Assembly (NCBI GenBank): GCA_964518215.1
Contig: CAZFFP010000094.1
Coordinates: 1-11,629 of the forward strand
Length of the DNA stretch: 11,629 nt
Direction: 5' to 3'
Source of the DNA: CAYSGX01 sp964518215
Lineage (GTDB): Bacteria > Bacteroidota > Bacteroidia > Chitinophagales > CAIOSU01
This document shows, piece by piece, positions 7,590 through 11,629 of this stretch; position 1 is the stretch's first letter, and each line of letters starts with the position of its first letter. The position numbers and the translations under genes are program-made. Below the pieces are notes generated by a model, which saw only the letters and a program-made list of their open reading frames with translations, was not told the DNA's origin and did no database searches.

Positions 7590-7668
7590 GTTTTCATATA
7601 CTTAACAATGGTTGTAGAGCGAAAAAACACAAGGACAATAAATAGTATGAAAATCAAAATCCTTTTCT

Positions 7669-7676
7669 TACCTTTG
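7669..7676 (+). promoter_or_regulatory. Bacteroidota-type -7 promoter element for rpmI-rplT
   Basis: TACCTTTG matches the Bacteroidota housekeeping -7 consensus TAnnTTTG exactly and lies 19 bp before the rpmI start codon at 7696, so transcription would begin only about 10-15 bases before the ATG. The region about 19 bp further upstream (around 7645-7650) shows no good TTG, so the -33 element is weak or absent. The position in the 106-bp gap after the FG-GAP gene supports a promoter here; no ribosomal-protein leader structure fits in so short a leader. Confidence 0.55.
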
Positions 7677-7695
7677 CCCTTCCAAATTCAGCGGT

Positions 7696-7893
7696 ATGCC
7701 TAAGATGAAAACTAATTCGAGCGCCAAGAAGCGTTTCAGCCTTACAGGAACAGGTAAAGTAAAGCGCGCTCACGCTTTTAAAAATCATATTCTTACCAAA
7801 AAAAGTAAGAAAAGAAAGAGTCGTTTAACCAAATCGGGTCTGGTCCACGAATCTCAGGAAGCATTTGTAAAAAGAATGATGCCCTACGCTTAA
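7696..7893 (+). CDS. rpmI: 50S ribosomal protein L35
   Basis: A 65-residue, strongly basic protein of the large ribosomal subunit, with the L35 hallmarks MPKMKTNSSAKKRFSLTGTG at the N-terminus, the KKSKKRKSRLTKSG stretch in the middle (about residues 34-47), and a C-terminal MMPYA. Length matches the family (about 64-66). It starts with ATG at 7696 behind a TACCTTTG promoter element, and is followed after 32 bp by rplT. In most bacteria infC (IF-3) lies directly upstream, with L20 or IF-3 controlling the operon; here the upstream gene is instead a large exported protein, so control by an infC leader cannot operate in the usual way. Confidence 0.98.
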   Translation: MPKMKTNSSAKKRFSLTGTGKVKRAHAFKNHILTKKSKKRKSRLTKSGLVHESQEAFVKRMMPYA

Positions 7894-7925
7894 TTTTATT
7901 TAAAAACTCATTAAAGTAACAGATA

Positions 7926-8270
7926 ATGCCACGCTCAGTAAATCACGTAGCCTCCAAGAGAAGAAGAAAGAAAATTCTGAAACTTGCCAAAGGATATTTT
8001 GGCAGAAGGAAAAATGTATGGACGGTTGCCAAGAATGCCGTTGAAAAAGGATTGGTGTATGCCTACCGCGACCGTAAAACCAAAAAACGCAATTTCCGCA
8101 GATTGTGGATTGCCCGTATCAATGCTGCTGTTCGCGAAGAAGGTTTGAGCTACTCTCAGTTCATTAGTAAACTTTCTGAAAAGAATGTCAACATCAACCG
8201 CAAGGTTTTGGCTGATTTGGCTATGAACAACCCCGAAAGCTTCAAAAAATTAGTAGCTGACGTAAAGTAA
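7926..8270 (+). CDS. rplT: 50S ribosomal protein L20
   Basis: A 114-residue basic protein that binds 23S rRNA early in large-subunit assembly. The N-terminal extension MPRSVNHVASKRRRKKILKL, the KGYFGRRKN motif at about residues 22-30, the WIARINAAVREEGLSYSQFI segment (about 61-80) and LADLAMNNPESFKKLV at the end are all typical of L20, and the length is normal. The start is ATG at 7926 with no obvious Shine-Dalgarno, as is usual in this phylum. It ends 24 bp before a strong intrinsic terminator, so rpmI-rplT appear to form a closed two-gene unit. Confidence 0.98.
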   Translation: MPRSVNHVASKRRRKKILKLAKGYFGRRKNVWTVAKNAVEKGLVYAYRDRKTKKRNFRRLWIARINAAVREEGLSYSQFISKLSEKNVNINRKVLADLAMNNPESFKKLVADVK

Positions 8271-8294
8271 ACTTTCAAATTCACCGATAATCAG

Positions 8295-8322
8295 AAAGCC
8301 CTGCTACTTTGCGGGGCTTTTT
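8295..8322 (+). terminator. Intrinsic terminator after rplT
   Basis: AAAGCCCTGC (8295-8304) pairs along its whole length with GCGGGGCTTT (8311-8320), with one T-G wobble, round the loop TACTTT; a run of five T (8318-8322) ends it. It closes the rpmI-rplT unit and leaves only 36 bp before trpS, too little for a T-box or trp leader. Confidence 0.9.
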
Positions 8323-8358
8323 GTTATAATACATTCATGAACTTTGTAATTTCGACAC

Positions 8359-9363
8359 ATGGAAACAATCGTTAGCGGCATCAGACCCACTGGTTTGATT
8401 CATTTAGGAAATTATTTCGGAGCCATTCGTAATTTTATTCGACTGCAAAACGACACCGACAAAAATTGTTTTTTCTTCATTGCCGATTATCATTCGCTCA
8501 CCACACACCCGAAATCGGAACAACTGCATCAAAACATTAAAGAAGTTTTAGCAACCTATGTGGCTTGCGGCTTAGATACCGATAAATGCACCCTCTATGT
8601 GCAAAGTGATTTGAAGCAAATTCCCGAACTCTACCTCATACTGAACATGATGGCTTATGTGGGCGAACTGGAACGCAGTGTTACCTTCAAGGAAAAAGCA
8701 GCCAAGCAACAGCAAAACATTAATGCGGGCTTGCTCACGTATCCGGTGCTGATGGCGGCAGATATTATCATACACAAAGCCAACAAGGTTCCCGTAGGCA
8801 AAGACCAAAAGCAGCATCTGGAAATGACCCGCGACTTCGCGCATCGTTTTAATCAGACTTACGGAGTGGAATTTTTTCCGCTGCCCGAGCCGTTCAATTT
8901 TAATCATGAACTGCTGAAAGTTCCCGGATTAGACGGAACCGGAAAAATGGGAAAATCTGAAGGCGCTAACAATGCCGTATTTTTGAGAGAAGACCCTGAA
9001 TCCATTCGCAAAAAAGTGATGCGTGCAGTTACCGACAGCGGACCTACGGAACCCCATCAGAAAAAACCCGAAGTCATCGAAAATTTATTCTTACTGATGA
9101 AATTAGTTTCTGCGGAAGAAACCCTGAAGTTTTTCGATGAAGCCTATAACAACTGCACCATACGCTATGGCGACATGAAGAAACAGTTGGCAGAAGACAT
9201 GATTACCTTTACCACACCAATTCGCGAAAAAATATTAGCTCTTGAATCTGACGAAGCACAATTGAAAAAAATTGCAAGGCAAGGCTCAGAGAAAGCAAGA
9301 GCCAGCGCAGAGGCGTGCATTAAAGAAGTCAGAGAAATAATAGGCATCAAAAGTTTTGAATAG
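8359..9363 (+). CDS. trpS: Tryptophan--tRNA ligase
   Basis: A 334-residue class I aminoacyl-tRNA synthetase that charges tRNA-Trp in the cytoplasm. The HIGH-type motif appears as TGLIHLGNYFGA at residues 11-22 (H15-L-G-N18), the tryptophan/ATP pocket segment ADYHSLTTHP lies at about 43-52, VPVGKDQKQHLEMTRDFAHR is found near 150-170, and the KMSKS loop reads GKMGKSEGA at 195-203. Length is normal for bacterial TrpRS (about 330). The start is ATG at 8359, close behind the rplT terminator; TAATTTCG at 8347-8354 is only a partial match to a -7 element, so its promoter is not certain. The deoxynucleoside kinase gene begins 41 bp after its stop with no terminator between them, so the two are probably co-transcribed. 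Confidence 0.97.
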   Translation: METIVSGIRPTGLIHLGNYFGAIRNFIRLQNDTDKNCFFFIADYHSLTTHPKSEQLHQNIKEVLATYVACGLDTDKCTLYVQSDLKQIPELYLILNMMAYVGELERSVTFKEKAAKQQQNINAGLLTYPVLMAADIIIHKANKVPVGKDQKQHLEMTRDFAHRFNQTYGVEFFPLPEPFNFNHELLKVPGLDGTGKMGKSEGANNAVFLREDPESIRKKVMRAVTDSGPTEPHQKKPEVIENLFLLMKLVSAEETLKFFDEAYNNCTIRYGDMKKQLAEDMITFTTPIREKILALESDEAQLKKIARQGSEKARASAEACIKEVREIIGIKSFE

Positions 9364-9404
9364 CGGGGGAAAGTTCTATTTTTAAACACTAAAACTATTT
9401 AACC

Positions 9405-10325
9405 GTGCCATTGAAGAAGAAAGCAACAACCAAACCATCGAAAAAACCTGCTCCTAAAAAAGCGGTAGCCAATAAAACTACCAAAGCAAAACCCGCAGCT
9501 AAAAAAGTGCCTGTAAAAAAAGCAGCGCCTAAAAAGGCTGCGCCAAAAAAAGCGACTCCGGCAAAGAAAGCGCCTGCTAAAAAACCTGCCGCAAAAAAAG
9601 TTGTAGAGAAAAAGAAAGTTGCTCCTAAAAAAGCACAAGCAGCGCCTGTTGTAAAAAATGAGAAAACAGAAATAAAACAATTTGCAGCCGCGGAAGCCAA
9701 AAAAGAGATCAAGCATATTGCTATAGCCGGAAACATAGGCTCGGGCAAAACCACGCTCACCGAACATTTAGCCAAATATTTCGGATGGGAACCGCACTAC
9801 GAAGACGTAGAAAACAATCCGTATCTCTACGACTTTTACAACGATATGATTCGCTGGTCGTTCAACCTGCAGATTTACTTTTTGAACAACAGGTTCAGAC
9901 AAATCATCAATTTTCAAAGAGGATTCCGCACCGTTATTCAGGACAGAACCATTTATGAAGACGCATATATTTTCGCGCCCAACCTTCATGCTATGGGTTT
10001 AATGAGTACCCGCGATTACGAAAATTACCTCAGTATGTTTGAAGTACTCCGCTCGCTTATTGACCCGCCCGATTTGCTTATTTATCTCAGAGGCTCTATT
10101 CCTACTTTGGTGGACCAGATTCAGAAACGTGGTCGCGAGTATGAAGAAAATCTTCGTTTAGATTATCTCAAGCGCCTCAACGAATTTTACGAATCGTGGA
10201 TTAGCAAATATTCTGACGGAAAACTTTTAGTGATTGATATTGACAACTGCAACTTTGCCGATGACAAGGAACAATTAGGCGAAGTAATCAATAAAGTGCA
10301 AGCAGAATTGTTTGGGTTGTTTTGA
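9405..10325 (+). CDS. Deoxynucleoside kinase with histone H1-like lysine/alanine/proline-rich N-terminal tail
   Basis: A 306-residue two-part protein. Residues from about 104 to 306 form a complete deoxynucleoside kinase (dNK/dGK family, salvage phosphorylation of a deoxynucleoside): P-loop GNIGSGKTT at 109-117, YEDVENNPY at 132-140, the DRS-type motif DRTIYED at 180-186, and the arginine-rich lid KRGREYEENLR at 241-251. Family members of this kind are usually about 205 residues and start just before HIAIAGN. Here about 100 extra residues precede it, of which 30 of the first 80 are lysine, mostly in PKK/AKK repeats like those of histone H1 or AlgP-type proteins. The start is GTG at 9405; there is no methionine and no stop between tail and kinase, so the fusion is continuous. 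The tail is probably disordered and could bind nucleic acid. Whether the nucleoside is deoxyadenosine or deoxyguanosine is not clear. Confidence 0.92.
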   Translation: MPLKKKATTKPSKKPAPKKAVANKTTKAKPAAKKVPVKKAAPKKAAPKKATPAKKAPAKKPAAKKVVEKKKVAPKKAQAAPVVKNEKTEIKQFAAAEAKKEIKHIAIAGNIGSGKTTLTEHLAKYFGWEPHYEDVENNPYLYDFYNDMIRWSFNLQIYFLNNRFRQIINFQRGFRTVIQDRTIYEDAYIFAPNLHAMGLMSTRDYENYLSMFEVLRSLIDPPDLLIYLRGSIPTLVDQIQKRGREYEENLRLDYLKRLNEFYESWISKYSDGKLLVIDIDNCNFADDKEQLGEVINKVQAELFGLF

Positions 10326-10337
10326 TTTTTGGAAGCA

Positions 10338-11186
10338 TCAATAATCCTTAATTGCTTCGTTAAGTTTTTCCATTAAGTCAGATGATATTTTACAGGGATA
10401 ATCTTTCCCTGAAAAATGTTTAACCCAAACAATTCCCTTAATAGAATTGGTGAGAAATATTTCATCGGCTGAAGCAAGTTGTTCAGGAGTGAAAGCCCCT
10501 TCATTTGTTTTGAAACCATTATATCGGGCAATTTTTAAAACCTGTTTACGCATCACTCCATCAATACAACCTTCATCTAATGCAGGTGTTATTAACCTAT
10601 TGCCCTGAATCATAAATACGTTTGCATACACAGCATCTGCTACATTTTCTTTTGTGTTAAGGATAATGCTTTCATCAAATCCACTTTCTTTTTTGTGTAG
10701 TGCAGCCATAACATAAACTAACGAACCGGTAGTTTTCAAGTTAGATGAATCATCGCAGGTTTTTTGAATTCTATTGAAAAGCCCGAGATGTAATCCGTTT
10801 TCATGCCATTGGTAATCGGGGCGATATAAAGCAGAGGTATTAATAATCCAGTGTGCTTCGTTGGTTTCAGGCTCATATTTTCCATTTCCTCCCCGAAAAA
10901 CCGTTACTTTAATTCTTGCATTCTGAGTAATTGCATTGGTTTCAATAGTTTCTAATATTTGTTGTTCAAAAAAACTAATGTCGAAGTATTCAGGAAGAGA
11001 AATTTGAAGAAAAGAAACACCCTTTTTCAATCTGTTGAAATGGTCATTAATAAAAAGGATTTTTCCGTTGGAAATTTTTATTGTTTCGAAGATTCCGTCT
11101 CCAAATTGAAAAGAACGATTGCCCGATGCTATGATGGGTTGTTCTGCAGGTAAAATTTCTCCGTTGTAATTAATATAGTCAGGCAA
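10338..11186 (-). CDS. Class IV aminotransferase (PLP-dependent; aminodeoxychorismate lyase/branched-chain aminotransferase-like)
   Basis: A 282-residue fold-type IV PLP enzyme. Signature segments are SFQFGDGIFETIKI at residues 25-38, DHFNRLKKG at 48-56, the PLP lysine K151 in SSNLKTTGSLVY (147-158), ADAVYANVFMIQGNRLITP at 183-201, and LDEGCIDGVMRKQVLK at 203-218. The family includes 4-amino-4-deoxychorismate lyase (PabC), branched-chain and D-amino-acid aminotransferases; I favour a PabC-like role from size and the GDGIFETIK start but cannot settle it. In the segment where family members usually have glutamate before the NxF (E-A-T-S-S-N), this protein has D184. The start is TTG at 11184-11186; the frame upstream has no ATG before an in-frame stop. 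It converges on the kinase gene with only 12 bp between stop codons and no visible terminator hairpin. Confidence 0.85.
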   Translation of the reverse strand: MPDYINYNGEILPAEQPIIASGNRSFQFGDGIFETIKISNGKILFINDHFNRLKKGVSFLQISLPEYFDISFFEQQILETIETNAITQNARIKVTVFRGGNGKYEPETNEAHWIINTSALYRPDYQWHENGLHLGLFNRIQKTCDDSSNLKTTGSLVYVMAALHKKESGFDESIILNTKENVADAVYANVFMIQGNRLITPALDEGCIDGVMRKQVLKIARYNGFKTNEGAFTPEQLASADEIFLTNSIKGIVWVKHFSGKDYPCKISSDLMEKLNEAIKDY

Positions 11187-11260
11187 TGCTAAATTCTTAA
11201 TGTTGAAATTAGTGATATTTTTTGTAAATGGATTATCATCTATGGATTTTTAATAACTAC

Positions 11261-11629
11261 TCACACCACATCCACATCCACATGAAACACCAGACTTTTA
11301 AAGTCGGGTTCCTGCAACACTTCCTGCATGGCTTCGGCAATTTGATTTTTGGTATGCTGAAGAATAGATGCGCTTTTCGGAATCTTAAACAGCACATCCT
11401 GCAAATACATATTGCGCACCCTACCGATAACAGGTGCTGCTGGTCCTAATATTTTCACTTCGGGCTTGGTGAGCAGTTGCGAAACAAAATGCTGCGCTCC
11501 GTGCTTCACCGCCTGCGGGTCTTTGTGTTTCAGTGTAATCAGAATCAGACGCGAATAAGGCGGGTAACCAAACTGTTTTCTGATGGGCATTTCGTAAGCA
11601 TAAAAATCTTTGTAAGTATGTTGTGTGGC
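11261..11629 (-). CDS. priA: Primosomal protein N' (replication restart helicase PriA), C-terminal part
   Basis: The last 123 codons of a gene running off the right edge of the window; the frame stays open to base 11629, so the methionine at 11588-11590 is internal. PriA recognises stalled forks and reloads the replicative helicase. The visible part is the C-terminal domain: YKDFYAYEMPIRKQFGYPPY with the family's F-YPPY-RLI pattern, ILITLKHKD, then VKILGPAAPVIGRVRNMYLQ, which matches the LGP-P-I-R-R-Y segment of PriA, and DVLFKIPK. The zinc-binding and helicase motifs lie outside the window. It is followed by 74 bp without a gene and then by the aminotransferase on the same strand. Confidence 0.92.
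   Translation of the reverse strand, partial: ATQHTYKDFYAYEMPIRKQFGYPPYSRLILITLKHKDPQAVKHGAQHFVSQLLTKPEVKILGPAAPVIGRVRNMYLQDVLFKIPKSASILQHTKNQIAEAMQEVLQEPDFKSLVFHVDVDVV

Noticed and set aside
8339..8354. Promoter for trpS (GAACTTTG at 8339-8346 or TAATTTCG at 8347-8354)
   Set aside because: Each has one mismatch to the -7 consensus and no properly spaced TTG was found; a promoter must exist but I cannot fix it.
8323..8358. T-box or tryptophan leader before trpS
   Set aside because: Only 36 bp lie between the rplT terminator and the trpS start, too short for a T-box, and no leader peptide with tryptophan codons is present.
9395..9775. Phenylalanine- and alanine-rich open frames on the minus strand opposite the kinase tail
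   Set aside because: They are the mirror of the lysine-rich AAA/AAG codons; no start region, no family, and the plus-strand kinase is certain.
1..11629. tRNA, rRNA, transposase, phage, toxin-antitoxin or defence genes
   Set aside because: I looked for these on both strands and found no supporting motif.

Overview
The window looks like ordinary Bacteroidota chromosome of moderate GC, roughly 40%. The grounds are the gene families (Bacteroidota-type flavin reductase and long acyl-CoA dehydrogenase, very large FG-GAP/ASPIC-UnbV exoprotein, secreted IP-type leucine-rich repeat protein, deoxynucleoside kinase), the lack of clear Shine-Dalgarno sequences, and a TAnnTTTG-type promoter element before the ribosomal protein genes. 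I cannot place it more precisely than the phylum.

Layout. Positions 55-2709 (minus) hold an acyl-CoA dehydrogenase followed by a flavin reductase-like protein, probably co-transcribed. Positions 2710-4061 are the accessory part: an AT-rich gene for a secreted leucine-rich repeat protein (3021-3845, minus) lying between two intergenic stretches rich in palindromes and short repeats. A 9-bp word, AGTGGAAAT, occurs three times on the left side and once, inverted, on the right side of this gene. Positions 4062-7589 (plus) encode a 1175-residue exported protein with seven Ca-binding FG-GAP/VCBS motifs, an ASPIC/UnbV domain, then seven more motifs; it has no ATG start. Positions 7696-8270 are rpmI-rplT (ribosomal proteins L35 and L20) with their own promoter and a strong intrinsic terminator, but without the usual upstream infC. 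Positions 8359-10325 hold trpS and then a deoxynucleoside kinase carrying an unusual N-terminal tail of about 100 residues that resembles histone H1. Convergent to it at 10338-11186 is a class IV (PLP) aminotransferase with a TTG start, and at the right edge the last 123 codons of priA.

How the genes work together. Most of the window is housekeeping: translation (L35, L20, TrpRS), nucleotide salvage (kinase), replication restart (PriA) and lipid or amino-acid metabolism (acyl-CoA dehydrogenase, aminotransferase). The two exported proteins in the middle have no obvious partner genes such as susCD or secretion-system genes. I see no phage, transposase, toxin-antitoxin, defence or biosynthetic cluster. 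The points most worth a second look are the kinase fusion, the AT-rich leucine-rich repeat gene bounded by short inverted repeats, and the missing ATG of the large FG-GAP gene next to a repeat-like intergenic sequence.
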